Below are positions 9,095 to 16,883 of a DNA stretch of 32,068 nucleotides, one piece after another (position 1 is the stretch's first letter; each line of letters starts with the position of its first letter). Below the pieces are notes generated by a model, which saw only the letters and a list, made by a program, of their open reading frames with translations, did no database searches and was not told the origin of the DNA. Source of the DNA: Desulfobacteraceae bacterium (GTDB lineage Bacteria > Desulfobacterota > Desulfobacteria > Desulfobacterales > ETH-SRB1); the NCBI GenBank assembly GCA_028571455.1, contig JAPVVG010000173.1, forward strand, positions 1 to 32,068. The letters are read 5' to 3'. Made by a program: the position numbers and the translations under genes.

Positions 9095-10192
9095 ATGAAT
9101 AAATTATATGCGTTTATTGATAAACTTCAAGCAGTTTTTGGGCCAGAAGCATCTTATCTTCATATACTGTATAAGACAGCAATAGCAATAGCAGTTTCGT
9201 TAATAGTCTGGTTAGTTTTAAAATGCATCCTGAATTATATTCAGAAACGTATAAAAAAATATGAGGCTATACGTATTAACGCAAAGATTTTTATAGCTGC
9301 CCGCAAAGCAGTTTTGTATGCTCTGGTGCTTGTAACAGGCACATATCTTATCAGGATTTTCAACATTCAATTAATCGAAAAGGCATTCTTTGCTTTTTTG
9401 ATTATACTACTTGCAGCCCCTGTAAAAGATCTCCTTGTTATGCTTCTTACTTATCTGGAAAATAATATTGCCGCTAAAACAGAGACCAAGATTGATAATA
9501 TTATTTTCGACCTGCTTAACAAATTTGCCGGCGTAATAGTTTATCTAACGGCGATTATTCTGGCCCTTGACATTCTGGGCGTAAATGTAATGCCGTTTAT
9601 TGCGGGTGCAGGTGTAGTAGGAATAGCAATAGGGTTTGCGGCCAAAGATACACTGTCAAACCTAATAGCCGGTGTATTGCTTATCATCGATCGACCCTTT
9701 GAAATAGGTGATCGGATCGAAGTTTGGAATGCTCCAGCCGGAAGCGCCACGTGGGGCGATGTAATAGATATCGGCCTTCGCGCGACAAAGATAAAGACAA
9801 CCGATAATATTGTGATAATTATACCCAATAATGAAATTATGACACGTGATATTGTAAATTACACTATTATCACATCAAAGATCAGGGTTAGAATTAATAT
9901 TGGGGTTGCATATGATGCGGATATGAAAAAGACAAAAGAGATAATTATAAAGGTTGCTGATTCTGCAGACTGGATTGCAAAAGAACCTCTGCCCAAAGTG
10001 GTTGTGAGAAGGTTTGGGGAATCATCGGTTGATCTCCAGCTCAGGGTATGGATTGATGATGCGCGAAAACGCATGGATACAATTTCCTATATTACAGATA
10101 AAGTAAAAGATGAGTTTGATAAGGAGGGGATTGAGATACCATACCCGAAAAGGGAAATCACCATAACGCATAAGAAGGAAAAACCTGCCTGA
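9095..10192 (+). CDS. MscS-family mechanosensitive ion channel
   Basis: Small-conductance mechanosensitive channel that releases solutes on osmotic down-shock. Several hydrophobic helices occupy roughly residues 20-190. The pore-lining TM3 motif is at about 167-185 (FIAGAGVVGIAIGFAAKDTL) with the Gly/Ala packing typical of the family. It is followed by SNLIAGVLLIIDRPFEIGD, the entry to the beta domain, and then the C-terminal alpha/beta domain. The length of 365 aa is between E. coli MscS (286 aa) and larger homologues. A GAGGTG ribosome site precedes the ATG. It stands alone on the plus strand. Confidence 0.93.
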   Translation: MNKLYAFIDKLQAVFGPEASYLHILYKTAIAIAVSLIVWLVLKCILNYIQKRIKKYEAIRINAKIFIAARKAVLYALVLVTGTYLIRIFNIQLIEKAFFAFLIILLAAPVKDLLVMLLTYLENNIAAKTETKIDNIIFDLLNKFAGVIVYLTAIILALDILGVNVMPFIAGAGVVGIAIGFAAKDTLSNLIAGVLLIIDRPFEIGDRIEVWNAPAGSATWGDVIDIGLRATKIKTTDNIVIIIPNNEIMTRDIVNYTIITSKIRVRINIGVAYDADMKKTKEIIIKVADSADWIAKEPLPKVVVRRFGESSVDLQLRVWIDDARKRMDTISYITDKVKDEFDKEGIEIPYPKREITITHKKEKPA

Positions 10193-10201
10193 TAAGCCAG
10201 T

Positions 10202-10642
10202 CTATATGCTTTCCACGATCAGAGTAACCGGTCCGTCATTAATTAAAGATACATCCATCATGGCGCGGAATTGACCGGTTTTGACGGTTATGCCCCTTTC
10301 CTCGACCTTCTTTACAAATTGTTCGTAAAGTTCGTTAGCTGCTTTTGGTTCGGCGGCATCCACAAATGACGGGCGCCTTCCTTTCCGGCAGTCGCCCAGC
10401 AGGGTAAATTGCGAGACTACAAGCATTTCGCCCCCTGTTTCGAGTAAGGACCTGTTCATCTTGCTGTTTTCATCTTCAAAGATCCTCAAATTAGTTATTT
10501 TATCTGCGAGGTATTCACTATTACCGGTATCATCCCCTTTAGCTACGCCAAGAAGCACAAGAAGGCCAGGGCCGATTTCATTGATTATCTCATTGTTTAC
10601 AGATACAGAACTCTTTTTTACTCTTTGTATTACAGCGCGCAT
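10202..10642 (-). CDS. dtd: D-aminoacyl-tRNA deacylase
   Basis: Hydrolyses D-amino acids from mischarged tRNA. It begins [15 protein letters not shown]. The [17 protein letters not shown] motif and the C-terminal [11 protein letters not shown] motif (the Gly-cisPro-type active-site loop) are both intact. The length is 146 aa, as expected. I placed the start at the ATG at 10642 because the upstream in-frame extension runs through a dispersed hairpin repeat and has no Dtd similarity. Confidence 0.95.
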   Translation of the reverse strand: MRAVIQRVKKSSVSVNNEIINEIGPGLLVLLGVAKGDDTGNSEYLADKITNLRIFEDENSKMNRSLLETGGEMLVVSQFTLLGDCRKGRRPSFVDAAEPKAANELYEQFVKKVEERGITVKTGQFRAMMDVSLINDGPVTLIVESI

Positions 10643-11134
10643 ATCTCTATCCAGCCCCCATACTCTGTCATTCCCGCGAAGGCGGGGCACGCAGTGAAGC
10701 GTTAGCGTTATCCAGTAATTACGCATAGTTGTACAATAGGCTTTTGGCCTGATCTTCGAAATTGGGACTTTCAAATAACTTAAGTTATTTTCGTCTGCAG
10801 TGTCGCAGAGCGGCATAATATAGCTTTTGACGAATTCATCATATTTACATACTTATCAAAAATTGATAACAAATTCAAATAGCAGTTCAAAAAATATCTT
10901 GAATATAATTACGTAAAATGCGTAAATATTTTGTAGTTATTCAGATTGGTAGAGACCTTTGAAAAACACCCTCTTCCTGTCATTCCCGCCCCGCATCAAG
11001 TGCGGGATAAACTTCAGCGGGAATCTAAGTATATTTCCGACTGGACTCCCGCTTTCGCGGGAGTGACGTAATGAGGTTTTACGGCTCATTTAGAGTTGTA
11101 TTTCAGTGCTTAAAAAAACAGGAGGTTAAGATTA
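10643..11134. other. Repeat-rich gap upstream of the thiamine-binding gene
   Basis: The gap holds a dispersed hairpin unit beginning GTCATTCCCGCGAAGGCGG (about 10667-10718), an AT-rich stretch with no gene (10800-10950), and a longer hairpin element with TGTCATTCCCG and CGCGGGAGTGACG ends (about 10979-11069). It also holds AGAGACCTTTGAAAAA (10951-10966), which recurs inverted at 13397-13412. Confidence 0.7.
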
Positions 11135-11161
11135 ATGAAAAAATTGTTTTGCTGGTTTTAA
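11135..11161 (+). CDS. Possible 8-residue leader peptide MKKLFCWF
   Basis: A perfect AGGAGG stands 8 nt before an ATG that opens an eight-codon frame (MKKLFCWF) ending in TAA. It lies about 100 nt upstream of the MTH1187-type gene. Either it is a regulatory leader or the surviving start of a deleted gene whose MKKLFCWF resembles the beginning of a signal peptide. The sequence alone does not decide. Confidence 0.3.
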   Translation: MKKLFCWF

Positions 11162-11190
11162 TACTTTTTCCCTGTAGGAATGCAATATAT

Positions 11191-11255
11191 GTCCCCCATA
11201 CGGTTTTCTAAGAATGCTGCCGCAAGAGAGGTGGGGTTTTGCGGCAAAAGGAGGG
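11191..11255 (+). promoter_or_regulatory. Possible 5'-UTR switch before the thiamine-binding gene
   Basis: TGCCGCAA (11218-11225) and TTGCGGCA (11239-11246) form an 8-bp stem directly before the AAGGAGGG ribosome site. The loop carries GGTGGGG, which could instead pair with GTCCCCCAT upstream (about 11191-11199). This gives two mutually exclusive structures near the start codon. It lacks the CUGAGA-type core of a TPP riboswitch. Confidence 0.3.
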
Positions 11256-11259
11256 TTTC

Positions 11260-11565
11260 ATGGCGATAGCGGAAGTTAGCATTGTCCCCCTTGGTACACA
11301 GTCCACAAGCACGAGCGGTTATGTACGTGCATGCGTTAAGGTTCTGGATGGTTCCGGCCTGACGTATGAGGTCCACGGCATGGGCACCATCATTGAGGGG
11401 AGTCCAAAAGACCTTTTTGAAATTGTCTTGAAGATGCACGAAGTGCCATTTGAAGCCGGTGCTCTCCGAGTAGTCACGTCCATCACGATCGACGATAGGC
11501 GCGACAAAGAAGCTTCGGCCAAAGATAAGGTGGAAGCGGTGGCAGTGAAGAGAAATGGAAAGTGA
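11260..11565 (+). CDS. MTH1187-family thiamine-binding protein
   Basis: Small ferredoxin-like-fold protein of the MTH1187/YqgV family (former DUF77), some members of which bind thiamine. The start MAIAEVSIVPLG and the motifs TYEVHGMGTIIEG and RVVTSITIDDRRD fit. The ATG at 11260 follows AAGGAGGG; an in-frame TTG at 11239 is part of the preceding hairpin and unlikely. The length is 101 aa, typical. It overlaps the following methyltransferase by 11 nt, so they are co-translated. No thi genes are nearby, so the ligand and role are inferred only from the family. Confidence 0.88.
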   Translation: MAIAEVSIVPLGTQSTSTSGYVRACVKVLDGSGLTYEVHGMGTIIEGSPKDLFEIVLKMHEVPFEAGALRVVTSITIDDRRDKEASAKDKVEAVAVKRNGK

Positions 11566-12094
11566 TACGCAAAAATGGTTAAGACAATATAGCGAAAAGG
11601 TCTTAAAGCAGGTAGGCATTACAAAGAACCGGAATGTACTCGATTTTGGATGTGGTTCCGGTTACTACACCATTCCTGCTTCCCAAATAGTCGGTAACAA
11701 AGGGAAGGTGTATGCGTTGGATAAGGATAGGAAGTATCTAAGTGAAGTAGCAAAGAGTGCGCAATCACGGAAACTTAAAAATATTCAGACCATATCAACA
11801 TTGGGGGAATTGAAAATCCCATTGGAGGATGAGTCTGTAAATGTTGTTCTACTTTATGATGTCATCCATTCCTATTATTTCTCCTCAACTACCAGAAAGG
11901 AACTACTGAGAGAAATCTATAGGGTTTCAAAGCACAATGCGCTGATTTCAGTTTATCCAAGACATATGGAGTTACAAGATGCTCAAGATATAATAGAGAA
12001 TGCAAATTTTACTTTTGAAAGCAAGCTCTTTAAAACGTTGCTTCATGATAGTAGTCTTGTACAGGACTATTTGTTAAATTTTCGAAAGAAATGA
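11555..12094 (+). CDS. Class I SAM-dependent methyltransferase
   Basis: Small cytoplasmic methyltransferase, 179 aa. Motif I is DFGCGSGYY (residues 30-38), and the acidic residue closing the second strand is Asp56 (KVYALDKD), both expected to hold S-adenosylmethionine. A motif IV-like strand (VVLLYDVIHSYYF) follows. The substrate cannot be read from the sequence. It begins inside the end of the thiamine-binding gene and is followed 24 nt later by the EEP hydrolase. Confidence 0.85.
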   Translation: MESDTQKWLRQYSEKVLKQVGITKNRNVLDFGCGSGYYTIPASQIVGNKGKVYALDKDRKYLSEVAKSAQSRKLKNIQTISTLGELKIPLEDESVNVVLLYDVIHSYYFSSTTRKELLREIYRVSKHNALISVYPRHMELQDAQDIIENANFTFESKLFKTLLHDSSLVQDYLLNFRKK

Positions 12095-12118
12095 AGCGAA
12101 ACATTACAGGAAAATAGT

Positions 12119-13252
12119 ATGGATAAGTCTATGTTTAAAAGGCACCTGCTGCGACTTGCTTGCACGGCGAGTATGAAAACGATAATTGTATCAATTTTGC
12201 TTGTTTTGCTGTTTTGCATTACGTCAATAGAAGCAAAAACTTTTAAAGTCGCAAGCTACAACCTGGAAAACCTTTTTGATCTTACCAGGGATGGAACGGA
12301 ATACCCGGAGTATATTCCGAATACCGGCTATGGCTGGACTAAGGATATGGCAAATATTAAATACACCAATATTGCCAGAGTGATAAAGGACCTGGGAGGT
12401 GATGTTGTCGCTTTGCAGGAAGTCGAGTCGAGAAAAGCCCTTATTACTTTACGTGCCAGGCTGAAAGACTTTGGTGTAGATTACCCTTATCTTGAAATTG
12501 CGGACTCCAAGGCCACGCCGGTGAAGTGCGCTGCTTTGTCTAAGTTTCCAATTGTTGAAAAAGAAGAGATACAGGTTGATAATAAAGTTGCCAGAAATAT
12601 TCTTAAAATAACCCTTGATATTGATGGTAATCGTATCATACTGTTTATCAATCACTGGAAATCGAAACGAGGTCCTGAAAGTATGAGAATAGCTTACGCC
12701 AAAACGCTTAGGAGAGAAATTGACAAACTAAAAGAGGATGTTGATTTTATATTGATAGGTGATTTTAATTCAAACTATAATGAATACAAAACCTTTCGAA
12801 ATTCTGGGAGATTAAACGATACCGGCGGTATTACAGGAATCAATCATATTTTAAGGACTATCAAAGATTTTGGCAAAGATTCTGAAATGGTAAATGAAAA
12901 GACACTGACAAAGCAGGCCGCGAATGAGTATCTGTATAATTTATGGCTTGAAGTCAGTAAAACCAGACGTTGGTCGTACAATTTTTTCGGGGACAAGGGC
13001 AGCCCGGATAATATTATCGTATCCAAAGGACTTTATGATGATAAGGGAATTTCCTATAGCGATAATTCGTTTAATAAGTTCCAACCGGACTACCTGTTCA
13101 AGAGAAAGGCCGTCTATCGCTGGCAAAGGGCTGAAAAAGGCATGGGCAGACACCTGGGTAAGGGGTACTCGGATCACCTGCCGATTTTCGCGTATTTTTC
13201 CACTGAACCCTTCACAGTCCAGCTCAAGTCATTTTCAAACAAGGAGAAATAG
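12119..13252 (+). CDS. Exported endonuclease/exonuclease/phosphatase-fold hydrolase
   Basis: Metal-dependent phosphodiesterase/nuclease-fold protein, probably periplasmic. A signal peptide (SILLVLLFCITSIEA) precedes the EEP fold. Active-site residues are Asn48 (SYNLENLFD), Glu101 (ALQEVES), His179 (NHWKSKRG), Asp215 and Asn217 (IGDFNSN), and the terminal pair Asp352-His353 (SDHLPIF). This set is complete, so the enzyme should be active. The length is 377 aa. An internal Met at codon 19 (MKTIIVS) would give a more conventional signal peptide and may be the true start. Whether it cleaves DNA, RNA or a phospho-ester is unknown. Confidence 0.88.
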   Translation: MDKSMFKRHLLRLACTASMKTIIVSILLVLLFCITSIEAKTFKVASYNLENLFDLTRDGTEYPEYIPNTGYGWTKDMANIKYTNIARVIKDLGGDVVALQEVESRKALITLRARLKDFGVDYPYLEIADSKATPVKCAALSKFPIVEKEEIQVDNKVARNILKITLDIDGNRIILFINHWKSKRGPESMRIAYAKTLRREIDKLKEDVDFILIGDFNSNYNEYKTFRNSGRLNDTGGITGINHILRTIKDFGKDSEMVNEKTLTKQAANEYLYNLWLEVSKTRRWSYNFFGDKGSPDNIIVSKGLYDDKGISYSDNSFNKFQPDYLFKRKAVYRWQRAEKGMGRHLGKGYSDHLPIFAYFSTEPFTVQLKSFSNKEK

Positions 13253-13254
13253 AT

Positions 13255-13359
13255 ATGGGTGATAAGGGGAAAAAAGATAAAGGCAAAAGGGAACAACAGA
13301 AAAAGGCCCAGATTAATCCAAAGGAAAAACGAAAATTGAAAAAAGAAAAGAAGAAATAA
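13255..13359 (+). CDS. 34-residue lysine-rich small protein
   Basis: A short frame opens 2 nt after the EEP stop with AAGGAG upstream, starts MGDKGKKDKGK and ends NPKEKRKLKKEKKK. More than half of the residues are Lys or Arg, with Gln/Glu between them, so it should be an extended or helical polycation that could bind nucleic acid or acidic proteins. The good ribosome site and tight spacing argue that it is translated. Function unknown. Confidence 0.6.
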   Translation: MGDKGKKDKGKREQQKKAQINPKEKRKLKKEKKK

Positions 13360-13400
13360 ATGCTGATAATTAGATAATATATGGTAATATTGAACATTTT

Positions 13401-13745
13401 TCAAAGGTCTCTGTTTGCCATGGTTTTCTCACGGCGCGCACGTTCAACATTTTCCCTGGCCATGCCTAGAAAAATACGGTATGGCCCTGGTGTTCCGTAG
13501 GGAAGAAAGGCCACGCGGTCGCCGGGAAACACGGAATCATAGATATTTTTTACGCTTCCGTTCAAGAAGACTCCTTCAATTTCTTCTGGAGGGATATGAA
13601 GTTCCACAGCAATATCGTACGCTGTCTCACCTTTGGGGTCGATATCTTTATCAAAGGCATATGAAAATCCTTGCGCATCCATATAACGACGGAGAAAACT
13701 AAATACGCGAATGCTGATGCTGTTCGGTTTACTAACGCCTGTCAT
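13401..13745 (-). CDS. MoaD/ThiS-like beta-grasp protein
   Basis: Ubiquitin-like small protein, 114 aa. The pattern ETAYDIAVELHIPPEEIEG, then VFLNGSVKN and GDRVAFLPYGTPGPYRIFLG, matches the MoaD/ThiS beta-grasp fold. The C-terminal Gly-Gly needed for sulfur transfer is not at the terminus: the chain continues into a helical ARENVERARREK tail. It is therefore either a non-sulfur-carrier relative or must be processed. I chose the ATG at 13745 because AGAGGTGG lies 5 nt upstream; a start at 13787 has no proper ribosome site. It is divergent from the tungsten-type AOR, which suggests a pterin-cofactor-related role. Its stop codon lies within a 16-bp dispersed repeat. Confidence 0.75.
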   Translation of the reverse strand: MTGVSKPNSISIRVFSFLRRYMDAQGFSYAFDKDIDPKGETAYDIAVELHIPPEEIEGVFLNGSVKNIYDSVFPGDRVAFLPYGTPGPYRIFLGMARENVERARREKTMANRDL

Positions 13746-13965
13746 ATTAACCACCTCTGTTATTTCCCCATCCACAGAAAAATTCATCCTTATTTAAATT
13801 ATCATAAAAATACATTATTATGTCAATGCGATAATCGATATATCCTTATGTCAAGGCTGAACTATCTCTTTATTTTTTATTGTTTTGCCTTGATAGAATA
13901 CCTTTATTGTGACATATTTGAAAAGCTTTTTAGGTTCTGACATTTATAATATTAAGGAGGCTGCT

Positions 13966-15699
13966 ATGTTTAAGATTATTAGGGTGAACATGTCTGACCT
14001 TTCGGTCAAAAAAGAAGATGTCCCTGAAGCTTACCAGGGTCTTGGAGGAAGAGGATTAACATCCGCGATCCTGTTAAGCGAGGTGGAGCCGACCTGCTTC
14101 CCTATTGGGCCCAACAACAAACTTATTTTTGCTCCAGGCTTGCTTGGAGGCACCAAATGCGCCAACTCCGGCAGGATTTCCGTAGGGGCCAAAAGCCCGC
14201 TGACCGGAGGCATCAAGGAGGCCAATTCAGGCGGCCAGGTAGGTGGATATCTTGCCAGGCTTGGAATCACAGCCATAGTGATTGAGGGCCTGCCTGAAGA
14301 TGGAAAATTGTATAAGTTATTTGTCAGCAAAGAAAAACAGGAATTGTCTCCTGCTGATGATCTCAATGGCCTGGGAAACTATGCAACAGTAGATAAGCTG
14401 AAAAATGAGTTCGGTGAAAAAGCGGGGTTTGTGAGTATCGGTCCTGCCGGCGAATGGAAACTGGCAGCCGCAAGCGTGGCCTTTACAGACAAGGAGGTTC
14501 GCCCCACGCGTCATGCAGGTCGGGGAGGCATGGGCGCTGTTATGGGCTCCAAGGGTCTCAAAGCAATTGTCATTGATCCGTCAGAGAGTGAAATGGCGCC
14601 TCTGGCTGACAAAGAGGCATTCAATGGAGCCGCAAAGCGGTTTGCAAAGGCCCTGACCGAACACGCTGTAACAGGCCAGGGTCTTCCAACCTATGGCACA
14701 GATGTGCTTATAAACATTATCAACGAGGCCGGCGGCCTTCCCACTCGAAATTTCAGATCCGGGCGCTTTGAAGGAGCCGATAAAGTGGGAGGAGAAACTT
14801 TAAACAAGATCACGCTCAAGCGAAAAGGGGAGACCACCCAGGGGTGTATGACCGGCTGCATCATCAATTGCTCAGGTACTTACCTGGATGAAAAAGGCAA
14901 ATATCTATCCAAGTGGCCTGAGTATGAGACGGTCTGGGCATTTGGCCCTAATTGCGAGATCGATGATATAGATGCCATTGCGCGAATGGACCGTGCTTGC
15001 GACGACATCGGGATTGATACCATTGAAACGGGCAATGCAGTAGCAATAGCCATGGAAGGCGGAGTCAAAGAATTCGGGGACGCGGCCGGAGCCGAAGAAC
15101 TCCTGGCCGAAATCGGCAAGGGAACACCCCTGGGTCGAATTTTAGGTTCAGGAGCGGCAGTAGTTGGAAAGGCCTTTGGGGTAAGGCGCGTTCCTGTTGT
15201 TAAAAACCAGGCCCTCCCGGCTTACGATCCCCGAGCTGTTAAGGGTGTTGGTGTAACCTACGCCACATCAACAATGGGGGCCGACCATACAGCAGGGTAT
15301 GCCGTAGCAACCAACATCATGAAGGTGGGAGGGGATGTGGATCCTTTGAAAGCAGAAGGGCAGGTTAAATTATCCAGGGATCTCCAGGTGGCAACCGCTG
15401 CCATCGATACGGCAGGTCTCTGCCTGTTCGTGGCCTTTCCGGTCCTGGATATACCGGATGCCTTCAATGCCATTGTGGATATGCTCAACGCAAAGTATGG
15501 TCTTTCGTTAACCGGTGATGATATCGCTTCCCTGGGGCAACGGGTCCTGAAAATGGAAAGGGATTTTAACAAGCGGGCAGGCTTCACAGCGGCTGATGAC
15601 CGTCTGCCCGAGTTTTTTAAGCTGGAAAAGCTTCCGCCTCATAACGAGGTGTTCGACATTACAGACGAGGAGCTGGACACGGTTTTTAATTTTGAATAA
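13966..15699 (+). CDS. aor: Aldehyde:ferredoxin oxidoreductase, tungsten pterin
   Basis: Oxidises aldehydes to acids using a tungsto-bispterin cofactor and a [4Fe-4S] cluster, passing electrons to ferredoxin. It can run in reverse to reduce acids. The N-terminal GLGGRGLTSAILL and NSGRISVGAKSPLTGG motifs are typical. Cluster ligands are Cys294, Cys298 and Cys302 (CMTGCIINC) with a distal Cys486 (TAGLCLF). The length of 577 aa is slightly short of most AORs (about 605). The ATG at 13966 follows AAGGAGG; an upstream in-frame extension is unlikely. TATAAT occurs just upstream at 13945-13950. A conserved-looking partner follows 9 nt downstream. Confidence 0.93.
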   Translation: MFKIIRVNMSDLSVKKEDVPEAYQGLGGRGLTSAILLSEVEPTCFPIGPNNKLIFAPGLLGGTKCANSGRISVGAKSPLTGGIKEANSGGQVGGYLARLGITAIVIEGLPEDGKLYKLFVSKEKQELSPADDLNGLGNYATVDKLKNEFGEKAGFVSIGPAGEWKLAAASVAFTDKEVRPTRHAGRGGMGAVMGSKGLKAIVIDPSESEMAPLADKEAFNGAAKRFAKALTEHAVTGQGLPTYGTDVLINIINEAGGLPTRNFRSGRFEGADKVGGETLNKITLKRKGETTQGCMTGCIINCSGTYLDEKGKYLSKWPEYETVWAFGPNCEIDDIDAIARMDRACDDIGIDTIETGNAVAIAMEGGVKEFGDAAGAEELLAEIGKGTPLGRILGSGAAVVGKAFGVRRVPVVKNQALPAYDPRAVKGVGVTYATSTMGADHTAGYAVATNIMKVGGDVDPLKAEGQVKLSRDLQVATAAIDTAGLCLFVAFPVLDIPDAFNAIVDMLNAKYGLSLTGDDIASLGQRVLKMERDFNKRAGFTAADDRLPEFFKLEKLPPHNEVFDITDEELDTVFNFE

Positions 15700-15708
15700 G
15701 GAACGTCC

Positions 15709-16425
15709 ATGCAAGATGATTTCATCTCCGCCCTGACCCTTGAGGTCAAAGAGGAGGTTATTCAAAATTATCTTTATGAAAGGCGGCTGGTAGAAGAACA
15801 GATTCACTATGCTGAGGAATTGGCGGAGCATGTTGCCCAACTGCAGGAGATGCTCTTTGGTCGCTTTGCGCGCATGTATGATTTGCTCTTTGAGACCGGA
15901 TTTATTAACGAACTTATGGATATTCTTGGGTTAAAGGAACCTCCTTTTAATGATCGGATTGACAGAGATTCAAAATACCGAAAAGATGTCCGGTTTATCA
16001 AAGCACACGGCCTAACCGACCGGGCCAGATTCAGGAAGCTGGTTTTAGAGGCATATCAAAGGCTGGTTACATGGAATGACAAATACAAGGAGGCCTGCGA
16101 AAATCTTAAAGAGGAATGCAAAGCTGTAAACACCAACCTAACAAGATTTGAAAAAAACCACGACCTGCTCACTATTATAAACTTTTTAAAGAGTATGGAT
16201 GTTGGAGAGATTGTAAAAAAGCATTTTATGGGTGGAAATTTCACTCCTGAAGAACTTGGCGCAATTGAAAAAAGCCTTCATTTTAAACCTGTACGAATCG
16301 AGCAATTCAATCTCATCCAGCCATTGCAGCTTCCCGATCCCGATGCTGTTCAGAAAAAGCTTGGCGCTCTGGCAAACGCTGTATATACTAAATACAGCAA
16401 CAGGACAAAGGAACTTATCAAATAA
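15709..16425 (+). CDS. Uncharacterised helical protein co-transcribed with AOR
   Basis: No family recognised. The 238-aa chain is acidic to neutral and almost all helical by composition. An amphipathic N-terminal stretch (residues about 10-45, EVKEEVIQNYLYERRLVEEQ) has coiled-coil character. A central ETGFINELMDILGLKEPPFNDR segment is followed by long charged helices. There is no signal peptide, membrane segment or cysteine cluster. It begins 9 nt after the AOR stop, so it is probably an AOR-associated accessory, assembly or regulatory factor. That role is inferred only from position. Confidence 0.75.
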   Translation: MQDDFISALTLEVKEEVIQNYLYERRLVEEQIHYAEELAEHVAQLQEMLFGRFARMYDLLFETGFINELMDILGLKEPPFNDRIDRDSKYRKDVRFIKAHGLTDRARFRKLVLEAYQRLVTWNDKYKEACENLKEECKAVNTNLTRFEKNHDLLTIINFLKSMDVGEIVKKHFMGGNFTPEELGAIEKSLHFKPVRIEQFNLIQPLQLPDPDAVQKKLGALANAVYTKYSNRTKELIK

Positions 16426-16883
16426 AACCATATCACACCCATACGCCATAAGCGCCAAGTTGTTTTTGTCCAGGAGGGACTGAAAAAAAATGAACATCCA
16501 ACATATTAAAAGATGAACGTCCAACATCGAATGTTGAACGTCGAACATCGAATAATGATGTCGCTCCGCTCCTTAAATTATTCCAACATGCTTGGTTCCC
16601 ATGCTCCAGCGTGGGAACCCATATGGTATGCATTCCCACGCTGGAGCATGGGAACGAGAAAAAACCTACGGCTTCTGACCTCTGACCTCTGACTTCTGAC
16701 TTCTGACCTCTGACCTCTGTTTCTTCATCTTTTCCCATTCAACATTCGATGTTGGACGTTCGACCTGCCCGCAATGCCTTTGGGTAGTCTTGATAGAATG
16801 TCCTGGTGTCTCGGCCCGGTGACAATGATCATGCCACCATCGTTTGTGATGCATGGCAGGCGGGTGTTCGATGTTCATCTTTT
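16426..16883. repeat. Composite repeat cluster between the AOR and radical SAM genes
   Basis: No gene recognised. In order it holds AACATCG heptamers (about 16490-16552), a perfect 23-bp inverted repeat (16595-16617 with 16633-16655), a GACCTCT heptamer array (about 16668-16720), inverted AACATCG heptamers (about 16738-16763), a roughly 90-bp unique segment (16766-16862), and GTTCGATGTTCATCTTTTT (16864-16882). The unique segment is open on the minus strand in more than one frame and may be a gene scrap. Confidence 0.85.
16595..16655. repeat. Perfect 23-bp inverted repeat hairpin
   Basis: The arms begin GTTCCCATGCTCCAGCG (16595-16617) and pair perfectly with 16633-16655; the 15-nt loop contains CCATATGG. 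This is a REP-like unit. The hairpin is GC-rich but has no T-tract, so it is not a classical terminator. Confidence 0.9.

Noticed and set aside
10643-10816. Longer N-terminus for Dtd
   Set aside because: The extension is translated dispersed repeat and unlike any Dtd; the ATG at 10642 gives the normal length.
11111-11255. TPP riboswitch before the thiamine-binding gene
   Set aside because: The conserved CUGAGA and ACCUGA cores are missing.
13174-13404. Hydrophobic minus-strand ORF opposite the lysine-rich protein
   Set aside because: Its Phe/Leu-rich composition is the antisense of AAA/GAA-rich codons, and it has no ribosome site.
13918-13950. Full sigma-70 promoter before aor
   Set aside because: TATAAT is present but the nearest TTGAAA is 21 nt away, outside the usual spacing; noted only as a possible -10.
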